64,000 nt of DNA from Pengzhenrongella sicca (GCF_017569225.1 NZ_CP071868.1:2356001-2420000); one strand, 5' to 3'; shown: positions 15,655 to 24,709, numbered from the stretch's first letter. Made by a program: numbers and translations. The notes: generated by a model not told the origin, from the sequence alone.

Positions 15655-16491
15655 TCACCGCGAGTCGGGCGGCCCCTGACGGATCCGCGCCAGGAGCGCC
15701 TCGGGCGTCGCGCCAGCACCCTCCCAGCGCGACTCGATCCACCACGTGACGCCGGCCCCGGCGAGCATCGACGCGTGCGCCGCAGCCACGGCCGGGTCGT
15801 CAGGGAGGACGCCCTCGAGCACGATCTCGATCGGACCGGCGCCGACGTCGCGGTGCGCGTCCACCCAGGCGGCCAGCTCGCCGAGCTCGACGGGGCCGAG
15901 CGGCGTGAACGGGTCACCTCGTCGGATCGGGATGATCCCCTCGCGGCCGACGGCCCGCCGCATGGACCGCTCCGCGGGCCACGCCGCGACGACCCAGACG
16001 GGGATCCTCGGCCGCTGCACGGGCCGCGGCCGGAAGACGAGGTCGCGCACGCGGGTGTGGGTGCCCTCGAAGCTGAAGGGTTCGCCCGTCCAGGCGAGGT
16101 CGAGGATCGCGAGGGCGTCGTCGAGCTGCTCGGCGCGAACCTTGCGGTCCGTCGACTCGCCCGAGACGCGGCTGTACGCGCCGTCGTCGGTGGCGCCGAG
16201 CCCGACGGGAAGGACCAGCCGACCACCAGACAGGTGATCGACGGTCAGCGCCTGCCGAGCGACCTCCCACGGCTTGCGCCGGGGGATCGAGAACACCATC
16301 GCGCCGAGCCGGATGGTCGAGGTCGTCGCGGCGACCGCGCCGAGCAGGGTCCAGGGATCGAACGTGTCCCCCGGCCCCACGCTGATGCCGTCCCACGTGA
16401 AAAAGCCGTCCCAGCCGGCGCGCTCTGCCGCCTGTGCCATCTCGAGGACCTGGTCCGTCGAGCCGGAGCTCGCGACGATGCCGAACTTCAT
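15655..16491 (-). CDS. LLM-class (F420/flavin) oxidoreductase
   Basis: A 278-residue luciferase-like monooxygenase-fold protein. Features are the N-terminal strand KFGIVASSG, FFTWDG, the TSTIRLGAMVFSIPRRKPWE segment and SGGRLVLPVGLGATDD, all typical of F420-dependent members in actinobacteria. The substrate is unknown. The ATG follows a TAGCGT box by six bases, so it is a single leaderless gene. It is not obviously part of the sugar pathway, though it ends opposite that cluster. Confidence 0.88.
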   Translation of the reverse strand: MKFGIVASSGSTDQVLEMAQAAERAGWDGFFTWDGISVGPGDTFDPWTLLGAVAATTSTIRLGAMVFSIPRRKPWEVARQALTVDHLSGGRLVLPVGLGATDDGAYSRVSGESTDRKVRAEQLDDALAILDLAWTGEPFSFEGTHTRVRDLVFRPRPVQRPRIPVWVVAAWPAERSMRRAVGREGIIPIRRGDPFTPLGPVELGELAAWVDAHRDVGAGPIEIVLEGVLPDDPAVAAAHASMLAGAGVTWWIESRWEGAGATPEALLARIRQGPPDSR

Positions 16492-16497
16492 GGCAGC

Positions 16498-16503
16498 ACG
16501 CTA
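16498..16503 (-). promoter_or_regulatory. -10 box, leaderless LLM gene
   Basis: TAGCGT on the minus strand, six bases before the ATG at 16489-16491. Confidence 0.55.
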
Positions 16504-16539
16504 CCGGCGCGGCCGTCGGTCGGGCGAGGGTGCCGGCGG

Positions 16540-17100
16540 CTATGCGAGCGGCGGCGCCGCCCCCTGGGGCGGCGGCGGCCCGTGCGGCGGGCGGGGCGCC
16601 CGAGCCGGGTCGGGGGGCGGGGGGATCGAGCCGAGCGCGGGTGCCACGACCGGCCACACGAGCAGCGTCGCGCACGGCGCGTGGTCGACGACGAACCGGG
16701 TGGCCGGCGCGAGGGAGTGCGGTCCGAGCCGGCGCAGGTCCCCGTCACGGGCGAGGATCAGGAGGTCGGCGGCAGCCGCCGCGCCGACCACCTCGCGCTC
16801 GATGCGTCCGTGCCGTTGCTCGAGCGTGGCCGCGCGCCCGAGCTCCTGTGCCGCGGCCGCGAGCAGCTCCCGGCCCGCCTGCGCGGCGAGGTCCCCGAAC
16901 CCGTGGCCCGCCGCCGGCCGCGCCCACGCCGCCCGCCCGAGGAGCCCGGCGAGCGCCCCGTGCGCCGCGGCCGGCACCTCGTCGTCGCCGACGTACAGGA
17001 GCGTGATCCGCGCTCCGGCCGGGGCGTGCTCGCGGGCCGCCGCCACGCACGCGGGCCAGGTCGCCTCGGTCACCCAGACCAGCACGTCCATCGAGGTCAT
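16540..17100 (-). CDS. Universal stress protein-like
   Basis: A 186-residue UspA-like domain, starting MDVLVWVTEATW and with ITLLYVGDDEV and the late strand ADLLILARDGDLRRLG. The usual nucleotide motif G-x2-G-x9-G-S/T is not clear, so it may not bind ATP. The C-terminal 25 residues are a Pro/Gly-rich tail. The ATG overlaps the stop of the ArsB-like carrier (ATGA), so the two proteins are made together and the USP may modulate the carrier (inference). Confidence 0.75.
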   Translation of the reverse strand: MTSMDVLVWVTEATWPACVAAAREHAPAGARITLLYVGDDEVPAAAHGALAGLLGRAAWARPAAGHGFGDLAAQAGRELLAAAAQELGRAATLEQRHGRIEREVVGAAAAADLLILARDGDLRRLGPHSLAPATRFVVDHAPCATLLVWPVVAPALGSIPPPPDPARAPRPPHGPPPPQGAAPPLA

Positions 17101-18362
17101 CCTCCGATCGCCAACGACACCCAGAGTGCACCCACGCCGCCCACCAGGGTGAGCGGGACGCTCCAGGCGCCGAGGCGGCTGAACTCCCCCAGGCTCGGCT
17201 CCGCGTCGTGCTCGCGGAGCACCCGTCGCCACAACAGCGTCGCGAGCGAGCCGACGTAGGTGAGGTTCGGGCCGAGGTTGACCCCCAGGACCGCGGCGAG
17301 CACGGCGCCCGGACCGCCGGCCGACGCGGCGAGCGGGACGAGCAGGAGCACGGCCGGCAGGTTGTTCAGGAGGTTCGCCAGGATCGCCGCCACCGCGGCC
17401 ACCGCCAGGAGGGCGAGGAACGAGCTGCCCCGCGGCAGGAGGCCCGCCACCACATCGCCGAGGCCCGAGTCCACGACGGCGACCACGACGACGCCGAGCG
17501 CCAGCACGAAGACGCAGAACGGGAGATTCGCGGCCCGCAACAACTCTCCGGGCGTCGTGCGTCGACGGGCGAGCGCCGACGTCGCGAGCACGGCGGCGCC
17601 GGCGCCCGCGGCCCACGCGGGCGGGACCCCCAGCACCGACGCGAGCACGAAGCCCGCGAGGGTCGCCGCCACGAGCGCCACCGTCGCGCGCGCTGGCGCC
17701 GGGGCGCCGGGTGCGATCGGGCGCGGCCCCGACCCGACGGCCAGGTCGGCGGCGAAGAACCGGCGCAGGACCAGGTACTCGATCACGATGACGGTCACCC
17801 ACGGCAGGGCCATCAGCGCCGTGAAGCGCGCGAAGGACAGTCCGCTCGCCGTGAACGCGAGCAGGTTCGTCAGGTTGGACACCGGCAGCAGCAGGGACGC
17901 GGAGTTCGCCAGGTGCGTGCACGCGTAGACGAACGGCTTCGGCCGCAGCCCCGCGCGGGCGGCGGTCGCGAAGACCACCGGGGTGAGCAGCACGACGGTG
18001 GCGTCGAGGCTCAGCACGGCCGTGACCAGCGCGGCGACGCCGAAGACCGCCACGAGCAGCCGCTGCGCCCGGCCGCGCGCCGCGGTCGCCATGAGCGCCC
18101 CGGCCGCCGCGAACAGACCCTCGGCATCGCACAGGTGGGACAGGACCAGGATCGCGGCAAGGAACGCCACGACCGGGAGCAGCTCCACGATCTCCGCACG
18201 CGCGGCGGCGGGCGTCACGGCGCCGATCAGCACCACGACGACGGCGGCGGGCACGGCGGCGACGGCCTCGGGCCAGCCCCGCGGTCGCGCGACGGCGAAT
18301 CCGAGTACGCCCACGAGCAACGCGATCGCGACGAGCGACGCACCGTGCGCCACGACCGCCAC
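17097..18362 (-). CDS. ArsB/NhaD-like anion/ion permease
   Basis: A 421-residue membrane protein of the ion-transporter superfamily (ArsB, NhaD, SLC13 relatives), with about eleven helices. Two matching half motifs are visible: LSLDATVVLLTPVV followed by HLANSASLLLPVSNLTN, and GVNLGPNLTYVGSLATLLWR. The close fit is to arsenical-pump-type membrane proteins, but no ArsR or ArsA gene is nearby, so arsenite as substrate is not assured. GTG 18362 is used; another GTG nine bases downstream is possible. It is translationally coupled to a universal stress protein. Confidence 0.85.
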   Translation of the reverse strand: MAVVAHGASLVAIALLVGVLGFAVARPRGWPEAVAAVPAAVVVVLIGAVTPAAARAEIVELLPVVAFLAAILVLSHLCDAEGLFAAAGALMATAARGRAQRLLVAVFGVAALVTAVLSLDATVVLLTPVVFATAARAGLRPKPFVYACTHLANSASLLLPVSNLTNLLAFTASGLSFARFTALMALPWVTVIVIEYLVLRRFFAADLAVGSGPRPIAPGAPAPARATVALVAATLAGFVLASVLGVPPAWAAGAGAAVLATSALARRRTTPGELLRAANLPFCVFVLALGVVVVAVVDSGLGDVVAGLLPRGSSFLALLAVAAVAAILANLLNNLPAVLLLVPLAASAGGPGAVLAAVLGVNLGPNLTYVGSLATLLWRRVLREHDAEPSLGEFSRLGAWSVPLTLVGGVGALWVSLAIGG

Positions 18363-18365
18363 CCC

Positions 18366-18404
18366 CGTCTCAGTGGTCCGTCTCAGTGGTCCGTCTCAGT
18401 GGTC
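18366..18404. repeat. 3 x 13-bp perfect tandem repeat
   Basis: CGTCTCAGTGGTC is repeated three times without change, starting three bases upstream of the ArsB-like start codon. A fourth copy begins and breaks off. It lies in the promoter/leader region and could vary in copy number. Confidence 0.9.
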
Positions 18405-18509
18405 CGTCCCGGAGTCCACGCTCCGCCCGGCGAGCGGGCCGAGACTACGACACGCCAGGTCATCCGGCACGACGGCTTCAATAGGCGCACTGCCGGCCGA
18501 TAGGCAGGC

Positions 18510-19823
18510 GTGTCCTCCCCCGCGCAGCACGCCGACCCCGCCGTGCCTCTCGACGCCGCGCCAAACGGCGCCGTACCCGCCGGCGCCGCGCCCACCGAGC
18601 CGGTGCCCCTGGACGCGCTGCTGCGCGCGGACGGCCTGCACTGCGTCTACCAGCCGTTCGTCGACCTCGACACCGGCGCGGTGCTCGCCCACGAGGCGTT
18701 GCTGCGCGGCCCCGCCGGCACGCCGTGGCAGTCCCCGCTGGTGCTGCTCGACGCCGCGCGAGCGGCCGGCCGGATCGTCGACCTCGAGCGGGCATCGCTC
18801 GCGACGTCCCTCGCCGACGCCGCCCGGCTCTCGGGCGGGCGTCCCGTGACCCTGTTCGTGAACATCGAGCCGAGCACCCTGACCGGGCATCTCGACGTCG
18901 TGCTCGCCGCGGTCGCCGCCCGGGCGGCGCACGTCCAGGTCGTCGTCGAGATCACCGAGCGGGCCCTCGCCGCCGACCTTGCCGGGGTCCTGGCAGGCGC
19001 CGAGCGCCTGCGCGCGGCGGGGTGTGCGATCGCGCTCGACGACGTCGGCGTCGAGCCCGCGTCCCTCGCGCTCATCCCGTTGCTGCGTCCGGAGGTCGTC
19101 AAGCTCGACCTACGCCTGCTGCGCACCGTGCACGACGTCGCGACCATCACCGTCGCGGGGGCCGTGCGCGCGTACGCGGAGGCGTCCGGCGCCGAGGTCG
19201 TCGCCGAGGGCATCGAGACGCAGGCCGACCTGACCCGGGCTCTCGTGCTCGGGGCGACGCTCGGGCAGGGCTGGCTCTGGGGCCGCGGCGAGCGCCGGTT
19301 CGCCGCGACGACCTCCCGGCCGGAGCGGTTTGCCGCGCACTCGATCAGCCCGCAGCTGTGCACGACCCCGTACGAGGTGATCGGCGCGGGCCGCCGGCTC
19401 CGCCGCGCCCCCAAGCACCTCCTCCTGCCGCTGTCGCACACGCTCGAGCTCACCGCGGCGCAGGCGCGGGTCGCACCGCTGCTGCTCGCCGGGTTCGAGG
19501 ACGCGCGGTTCTTCAGCCCGGACACCGCGCGGCGCTACACCGAGCTCGCCCGGCAGCTGCCGTTCGTGGGCGCGCTCGGGGTCGGCATGTCCGCCGAGCC
19601 GGCGCCGGGCGTCCGGGGCACCGCGCTGTCCCGGCAGGACCCGCTCGCACGCGAGTGGACCGTCGTCGTGCTCGGCGCCCACACGGCGGCCGCCCTGATG
19701 GCGCGGGACCTCGGCGACGAGGGGGCCGACGGCGACCGCGAGTTCGAGTTCGTCGTCACCTACGACCGGGCGTTGGTCACGGCCGCCGCCCAGGCGCTCG
19801 TCGGGCGCTTCGCCCGCGCCTGA
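18510..19823 (+). CDS. EAL-DICT protein (c-di-GMP phosphodiesterase)
   Basis: A 437-residue protein with an EAL domain (about residues 35-265) followed by a DICT sensory domain (about 275-435). No membrane segment is seen. All catalytic EAL residues are present: Glu in HEALLRG, Asn in FVNIE, Glu in VEITE, Asp-Asp in LDDVG, Lys in VKLD, Glu in AEGIET and Gln in LGQGW. It can therefore be an active cyclic di-GMP hydrolase, with the DICT domain as likely input. The GTG start has GGCAGG close by. An imperfect repeat of ATAGGC and a TGCC/GGCA inverted repeat lie just upstream. A related gene with the same domain order lies at 25759-27192. Confidence 0.88.
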   Translation: MSSPAQHADPAVPLDAAPNGAVPAGAAPTEPVPLDALLRADGLHCVYQPFVDLDTGAVLAHEALLRGPAGTPWQSPLVLLDAARAAGRIVDLERASLATSLADAARLSGGRPVTLFVNIEPSTLTGHLDVVLAAVAARAAHVQVVVEITERALAADLAGVLAGAERLRAAGCAIALDDVGVEPASLALIPLLRPEVVKLDLRLLRTVHDVATITVAGAVRAYAEASGAEVVAEGIETQADLTRALVLGATLGQGWLWGRGERRFAATTSRPERFAAHSISPQLCTTPYEVIGAGRRLRRAPKHLLLPLSHTLELTAAQARVAPLLLAGFEDARFFSPDTARRYTELARQLPFVGALGVGMSAEPAPGVRGTALSRQDPLAREWTVVVLGAHTAAALMARDLGDEGADGDREFEFVVTYDRALVTAAAQALVGRFARA

Positions 19824-19826
19824 CGC

Positions 19827-20596
19827 TCACGCCCAGATCGGACTCCAGGTACCGGCCAGGACCGCCGCCGCGACGGCGGCCGCTGCGACGCCGACCGCGG
19901 CGGCCGCGACCCCCGCATCGACCCGGCTGAAGACGCTCGCGCGGGCCCACGTCCGGGTCCCGCCGCCGAAGCCGCGCGCCTCCATCGTGATCGCCAGGCG
20001 GGTGGCGCGCCGGATCGCCTGCACGAGCAGCACGGACGCCTGGTCGGCCTGGACCCGGAGCCCGGGCCGCCGGCCGCGCCGGCCGCCCAGCCCGCGGGCC
20101 CGCCGCGCCATCGTCAGGGTGGTCCACTCGTGGCCGAGCAACCCGACCAAGCGTAGCGCGGCGAGCGCACCGAGAACGAACCGGGACGGCAGCCGGAGCC
20201 GCTGCGCGAGCCCGTCCGCGAGGTCCGTCGGGTCGGTGCAGGTCAGCAGGAGAACCCCCGGCAGGGCGATCGCGAGCGCGCGCATCGCGATCGCCACGCC
20301 GCCGCGATCGCGCCGGCGCTGACGGCCACCGCGCCGAGCCGGATCACCACCGGCCCGCTCGGGTCGGCGAGCACCGCCGTGCTGTAGCCGCTGAGCGTCG
20401 CAGCGGCGAGGATCGGCCATCCGCGCAGGGCGAGGCCGCGGTAGGTGAGCCCGGCGAGGGGCACGACCGCGAGCTCGAACGCGAGCGCGACGCAGGCCGA
20501 GACCCAGTCGACCGAGAGCAGCAGGACGACCGTCAGCACGAGCGCCCCGGCGAGCTTCGCGAGCGGGTTCGCCCGCGCGAGGACGGGCGCCGTCAC
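19827..20596 (-). CDS. ECF transporter T subunit, apparent frameshift
   Basis: Transmembrane EcfT/CbiQ protein of the thiamin-precursor importer, encoded in two frames. The first part, from GTG 20596, runs TAPVLARANPLAKLAGAL and covers the first membrane helices, but its frame continues to a stop at 20243. The rest continues in the -1 frame from VAIAMRALAIALPGV near 20300 to 19827. It carries both Ala-Arg-Gly coupling motifs (MARRARGLG and TMEARGFGG). The switch falls in the GCGGCGGCG run at 20297-20305. A one-base deletion, a sequencing error in this run, or a split gene restarting at ATG 20285 would all explain it. The GTG overlaps the ATPase stop. Confidence 0.8.
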
Positions 20597-22158
20597 GCCG
20601 CCCGCCCGGACCTGGCAGGCGCCCGTCGGGGCGTACGCGCCGCGCCGCCGAGCTCGAGCCGCGCGGCGCCGAGCACGCCCGCGATCTCGGCGTCGTGGCT
20701 GACGGCGACGATCGCGCTGCCGGCGTCGAGCAGCTCGCCGAAGAGGCCCGCAAGCTCGGCCCAGGTCGTCGCGTCCTGGCCGAAGGTGGGCTCGTCGAGC
20801 ACGAGGACGGCGGGGCTCGTCGCCAGTGCCGTCGCGACCGAGACCCGCCGCTTCTCGCCGCCGGAGAGCGTGAACGGGTTCGCGCCCGCGAGGTCGGTCA
20901 AGCGCAACCGCTCGAGCAGCTCGTCGACGCGACCGGCGCCGGCCTCGCGAAGCCGCGGGGACCGGCGTCGGCCACGGGCGGCGACCCGGCGCGGCCCGAA
21001 CGCGATCTCGTCGCGGACGGTGCCGGTGACGAACTGGTGCTCCGGTTCCTGGAAGACCATGGCAATCCGGGTGATGAGCTCGGCCGCGGTCCAGTCGGCC
21101 GGATCCGCCCCGACGCCGCCCGACCGCAGGGGCGCCCCCGCGACGACCGAGCCACCGGCGGCTGGCAGCAGCCCGGCGAGCGTCAGGGCGAGCGTCGACT
21201 TCCCGGCGCCGTTCGGCCCGGTCACCACGAGCGCTTCCCCGGCCGCGACCGACAGACCGATCCCCGCGGCCACGGGCGGCGACGGCCGACGGCGTCGGCC
21301 CGGCACGCGGGCGACGGCCAGGTCGCGCGCCGCGAGCAGCGTGACGGGCGCGACGGCCGCCGCGCCGCAGGCGGGGAGCCCGCGCGCGGTGACCTGCGGC
21401 GCGCGCCCAGGTACCCACACGCCCGCCGCGTCGAGGGTCGACCGCTGCCCCGCGAGCACGCGGGCCGGCGCCCCGTCTGCCACCACCGCGCCGCCCCGAC
21501 CGAGCACGACGATGCGGTCAACGACGTCGACCCACACCTCGACCCGGTGCTCCACCACGATCAGCGTCGAGCCGGTCGCTCCGAGCACGCGCACCACCGC
21601 GTCCCGGACCTCGAGCACGCCCCGCGGGTCGAGGTTCGCCGTGGGCTCGTCCAGGATCAGCGCGCCGGGGCGCATCGCGAGGATCCCGGCCAGCCCCAGC
21701 CGCTGCTTCTGCCCGCCCGACAGGGCCGACGTCGGGTGCCCGTGCGGCAGGTCGAGGCCGACGGCCGCGAGGCTCTCGGCGACCCGGGTCCAGATCTGCG
21801 CGCGCGGCACCGCGAGGTTCTCCGCGCCGAACGCGACATCGTCGCCGATCCGGGCGAGCACGATCTGGCTCTCCGGGTCCTGCTGCATCAGCCCGACCCG
21901 CCCGCGCTGGCCCGCCGCCGGGGCGCCGTCCACCAGGAGGCGGCCGGACTCCGACCCGCCGGAGCCGTCGTCCAGCACGCCCGCGACGGCCTGCAGGAAG
22001 GTCGACTTACCCGCGCCGGAGGGACCGAGCAGAAGTACTCGCTCGCCGGCCTCGACGTGCAGGTCGAGCCCCTGCAGGGCCGGCCGCACCCGACCCGCGT
22101 GGCGCCAGCCCCACCCCTGCGCGGTGATCGACGCCGGCCGGACCACCGGCGCACTCAC
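20593..22158 (-). CDS. ECF transporter fused ATPase (EcfA1-EcfA2)
   Basis: A 521-residue double ABC ATPase. The first cassette has Walker A GPSGAGKST, signature LSGGQKQR and Walker B LILDEPT. The second has GPNGAGKST, LSGGEKRR and LVLDEPT. Each Q-loop region (MQQDPE and VFQEPE) is intact. As in YkoD it powers an ECF importer with the S and T subunits on either side. It overlaps both neighbours by GTGA. The operon is led by a TPP riboswitch, so it is off when thiamin pyrophosphate is high. Confidence 0.92.
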   Translation of the reverse strand: MSAPVVRPASITAQGWGWRHAGRVRPALQGLDLHVEAGERVLLLGPSGAGKSTFLQAVAGVLDDGSGGSESGRLLVDGAPAAGQRGRVGLMQQDPESQIVLARIGDDVAFGAENLAVPRAQIWTRVAESLAAVGLDLPHGHPTSALSGGQKQRLGLAGILAMRPGALILDEPTANLDPRGVLEVRDAVVRVLGATGSTLIVVEHRVEVWVDVVDRIVVLGRGGAVVADGAPARVLAGQRSTLDAAGVWVPGRAPQVTARGLPACGAAAVAPVTLLAARDLAVARVPGRRRRPSPPVAAGIGLSVAAGEALVVTGPNGAGKSTLALTLAGLLPAAGGSVVAGAPLRSGGVGADPADWTAAELITRIAMVFQEPEHQFVTGTVRDEIAFGPRRVAARGRRRSPRLREAGAGRVDELLERLRLTDLAGANPFTLSGGEKRRVSVATALATSPAVLVLDEPTFGQDATTWAELAGLFGELLDAGSAIVAVSHDAEIAGVLGAARLELGGAARTPRRAPARSGRAA

Positions 22159-22823
22159 GCGGGAGTCCGGCGCACGGCCGACTCGGTCGCCGCGCCGCGC
22201 GAGGCCAGGTGCGCGAGGACCCCCGTCCGGGCGAGTGCGCGCACGCCGAACCAGGGCACCGCTCCGGCGAGGACGACGCCGGACGCCGCCGTGAGGACCA
22301 GGTACACCCGCTGCCACTGCCCGGCCCAGGCGACGTGGTAGAGCACGTTCTCCGTCGCGCCGAGCGCGAGCCCGGCGACGCCGCCGGCCAGCAGCGCGAC
22401 CGGGAGGGTCCACCGCCGGTACCGGAACGCGGCGAACACGAACTCGGCCGCAAGGCCCTGCATGAGACCCGAGATGACCACGGTCCAGCCGAAGTGCGTG
22501 CCCAGGAAGCCCTCGACGACCGCCGCCACGAGCTCGCAGTACAGCGCCGCTCCCGGGCGCCGGACGATCAGCGCGCCGAGCGCGCCGGCGAGCAGCCAGC
22601 CGCCGCTGTACAGGCCCGCGAGCGGGGGGAAGCTCACCGTGAGCAACGCGACGGCGACGTAGCCGGCGGACCACCCCCAGAAGACGACGCCGACGGTCGC
22701 CGCGACGATCGAGGCGACGACGATGTCGACGACGCGCCAGCGCGATCGCCGGGCCGTTCGGAGCGAGACGGGTGCATCGGGTGCGTCAGGTGCGTCGGGT
22801 GCGTCAGGTGCGTGCATGGTCAT
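22155..22823 (-). CDS. YkoE-type ECF substrate-binding subunit
   Basis: A 222-residue integral membrane S component with six helices, resembling YkoE (hydroxymethylpyrimidine/thiamin precursor uptake): VVFWGWSAGYVA, GLYSGGWLLAGALGALIVRR, GTHFGWTVVISGLMQGLAAE. The N-terminus holds a run of Ala-Pro-Asp repeats made by a 9-bp tandem repeat. First gene of the importer operon, directly after a TPP riboswitch, which fixes the thiamin connection. Confidence 0.9.
   Translation of the reverse strand: MTMHAPDAPDAPDAPDAPVSLRTARRSRWRVVDIVVASIVAATVGVVFWGWSAGYVAVALLTVSFPPLAGLYSGGWLLAGALGALIVRRPGAALYCELVAAVVEGFLGTHFGWTVVISGLMQGLAAEFVFAAFRYRRWTLPVALLAGGVAGLALGATENVLYHVAWAGQWQRVYLVLTAASGVVLAGAVPWFGVRALARTGVLAHLASRGAATESAVRRTPA
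22771..22815 (-). repeat. 5 x 9-bp tandem repeat (APD repeats)
   Basis: Five units of GGTGCGTCR on the plus strand encode the Ala-Pro-Asp repeats at the N-terminus of the YkoE-type protein. Copy-number change would stay in frame. Confidence 0.8.
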
Positions 22824-22887
22824 GGTGCGGTCCTCCTGGAACGTCAGGAGGGGAGGGCGCCGACGGTCGCCGGCTCCCCAAGAACTC

Positions 22888-22980
22888 GACTCCCTTCGCC
22901 GGTACTAACCGGATCAGGTTCGAGGGTCTGCGGCGAACCGCACTCTCAGCGCCCACCGATCTGCGGCGGCGCTCCCCTGT
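22888..22980 (-). promoter_or_regulatory. TPP riboswitch (importer operon)
   Basis: Read on the minus strand it shows the THI box parts: a GGGGAGCGCC start arm, CTGAGA (revcomp of tctcag at 22943-22948), then AACCTGATCCGGTTAGTACC and GGCGAAGGGAG at the 3' side. It ends about 65 bases before the ykoE-type start. It responds to thiamin pyrophosphate, as in the divergent thi operon. Confidence 0.93.
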
Positions 22981-22999
22981 CGTCTCTCGTGCGCCGCGA

Positions 23000-23005
23000 A
23001 CGCTA
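23000..23005 (-). promoter_or_regulatory. -10 box of importer operon
   Basis: TAGCGT on the minus strand, about 20 bases before the riboswitch, fitting a start at the aptamer's 5' arm. Confidence 0.5.
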
Positions 23006-23047
23006 CACCGGACGCGCCCGCAGGCGTCCGGTGCCCGCCGGCGGGCG

Positions 23048-23053
23048 TAGGGT
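23048..23053 (+). promoter_or_regulatory. -10 box of thiMED operon
   Basis: TAGGGT seven bases before the first aptamer stem of the plus-strand TPP riboswitch. Confidence 0.55.
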
Positions 23054-23059
23054 CGACGA

Positions 23060-23140
23060 CCGACGCGGGGTGCCGTGCGTGGCGCGGCTGAGAACACACC
23101 CGTTGAACCTGATCTAGTTCGCACTAGCGAAGGGAACGTC
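23060..23140 (+). promoter_or_regulatory. TPP riboswitch (thiMED)
   Basis: GACGCGGGGTGCC, then GGCTGAGA, ACACCCGTTGAACCTGATC, TAGTTCGCACTAGC and GAAGGGAA form a textbook THI element. It ends only five bases before the thiM ATG, so the AAGGGAA at its 3' end is also the ribosome site and control is likely translational. Confidence 0.95.
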
Positions 23141-23144
23141 GCGG

Positions 23145-24047
23145 ATGCCCGCACCTTCTGCACGACCTGATCGACCTGATCGACCGAACACTGACCTGCG
23201 CACGAGCGAGCTGCGCGCCGACGCCATCGGCGCTGAGTCGATCAGCGCCAACGATGTCGGCGGGGTGCTCGCCGCGCTGCGTGAGCGAGCACCCCTGGTC
23301 CACTGCCTGACGAACGTCGTGGTCGCGCAGTGGACCGCTAACCTCCTGCTCGCGGTGGGAGCCAGCCCGATCATGGTCGACAACCCGCACGAGGCCGCCC
23401 CGATGGCGGCGGCCGCCGACGCGGTGCTGGTCAACCTCGGGACTCCGTCGGACGAGACCGTCGCGGCGATGCTCCTCGCGGTCGCCGCCGCGACGAGCGC
23501 CGCGACGCCGTGGGTCCTCGACCCTGTCGGCGCCGGGGCGCTCTCCTGGCGGACGCGCACGGCCGAGCGGCTGCTCGCGCCCACGACGCCCGACCGGAGC
23601 GCGCCGACGATCCTGCGCGGCAACGCGTCCGAGATCCTGGCCCTCGCCGGCGGCGCGGGCGGCAAGGGCGTGGACGCGACGCACAGCCCGGAGGCGGCGC
23701 TGCCCGCCGCGATCGCCCTTGCCCGCGAGCACGGCTGCGTCGTCGCGATCAGCGGCGAGGTCGATCACCTGACCGACGGCGAACGGGTCGTGCGCGTGGC
23801 CAACGGCCACCCGTTGCTGACCCGCGTGACGGGCGTGGGGTGCGCGCTCGGCGCGCTGATGGCGGCGTGCTGCGCCGTCACCCCCGACGCGCTGCTCGCG
23901 GCCGTCACCGCGACTGCGACGCTGACGGTCGCCGCAGAGACCGCGGCGAACGCGAGCGCGGGCCCCGGCAGCTTCGCGGTGGCGCTGCTCGACGCGCTCG
24001 CGGCGATCGAACCCGACGGACTCGTCGACCGGGTCCGGCTCGCGTGA
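23145..24047 (+). CDS. thiM: Hydroxyethylthiazole kinase
   Basis: A 300-residue ribokinase-fold enzyme that phosphorylates 4-methyl-5-hydroxyethylthiazole for thiamin salvage. Motifs: [50 protein letters not shown], and [12 protein letters not shown] with the catalytic Cys. A 40-residue N-terminal extension ([13 protein letters not shown]...) precedes the fold. The ATG is set by the riboswitch edge. First gene of thiMED; its stop overlaps thiE by GTGA. Confidence 0.95.
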   Translation: MPAPSARPDRPDRPNTDLRTSELRADAIGAESISANDVGGVLAALRERAPLVHCLTNVVVAQWTANLLLAVGASPIMVDNPHEAAPMAAAADAVLVNLGTPSDETVAAMLLAVAAATSAATPWVLDPVGAGALSWRTRTAERLLAPTTPDRSAPTILRGNASEILALAGGAGGKGVDATHSPEAALPAAIALAREHGCVVAISGEVDHLTDGERVVRVANGHPLLTRVTGVGCALGALMAACCAVTPDALLAAVTATATLTVAAETAANASAGPGSFAVALLDALAAIEPDGLVDRVRLA

Positions 24048-24709
24048 CGCGCCGGCCGGGACGGCGCGCGCCGCTGGACCTCTCGCTGTACCTGGTGACC
24101 GACGCGGCGCTGTGCGCCGCGCTGGGCGTGGAGGCCACCGTCGCGGCGGCGGTCGGCGCCGGGGTCACCGCGGTCCAGCTCCGCGACCCGCAGGCGACCG
24201 ACGACGAGCTCGTCCGCCTGGGACGCGCCGTGCGCGCGCGCCTGGCGGGCACGGGGGTCCCGCTGCTCGTGAACGACCGGGTGCATCTCGTCGCCCCGAT
24301 CGGCGCGGACGGCGCGCACGTGGGCCAGGGCGACCTCGACGTCGCGCAGGCGCGCGCCCTCCTCGGCGAGGACGGGTTCCTCGGGCTCTCCGTCCAGACC
24401 ACCGCGCACGTGGAAGCCGCCCTCGCGCACGGGATCGACGCCGTCGACTACCTCGGGGTCGGGCCGGTGTGGGCGACCGCCACGAAGCCCGACCACGCGC
24501 CGCCCGGCGGTGTCGACGCCCTCCGGCGCATCGCGGCCGCAAGCCCGTGGCCGTGCGTCGCGATCGGGGGCATCACCGCCGGACGCCTCCCGCAGCTGCG
24601 CGCGGCGGGCGCCGCGGGGGTCGCCGTCGTCAGCGCGATCTGCGGCCAACCCGACGTCCGGGCGGCGACGGCGGCGCTGCGGGCCCGCTGGGACGGGGCG
24701 CGGGCATGA
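24044..24709 (+). CDS. thiE: Thiamin-phosphate synthase
   Basis: A 221-residue TIM-barrel enzyme joining the pyrimidine and thiazole phosphates. Visible motifs: [19 protein letters not shown] (usual QLR-[DE]-K has Pro-Gln here), [34 protein letters not shown], and VAIGGIT. The Lys of the usual RxK is missing, which is tolerated in some family members but worth noting. Overlaps both neighbours. Confidence 0.93.
   Translation: MTRRPGRRAPLDLSLYLVTDAALCAALGVEATVAAAVGAGVTAVQLRDPQATDDELVRLGRAVRARLAGTGVPLLVNDRVHLVAPIGADGAHVGQGDLDVAQARALLGEDGFLGLSVQTTAHVEAALAHGIDAVDYLGVGPVWATATKPDHAPPGGVDALRRIAAASPWPCVAIGGITAGRLPQLRAAGAAGVAVVSAICGQPDVRAATAALRARWDGARA

Noticed and set aside
15420-15749. Pro/Ala-rich small frames in the 15.3-15.7 kb gap
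   Set aside because: No ribosome site, no leaderless box and no recognisable fold; codon pattern lacks the strict third-position bias of the neighbours.
18366-18404. Possible CRISPR array
   Set aside because: The repeats are directly adjacent without spacers and only 13 bp long; it is a simple tandem repeat.
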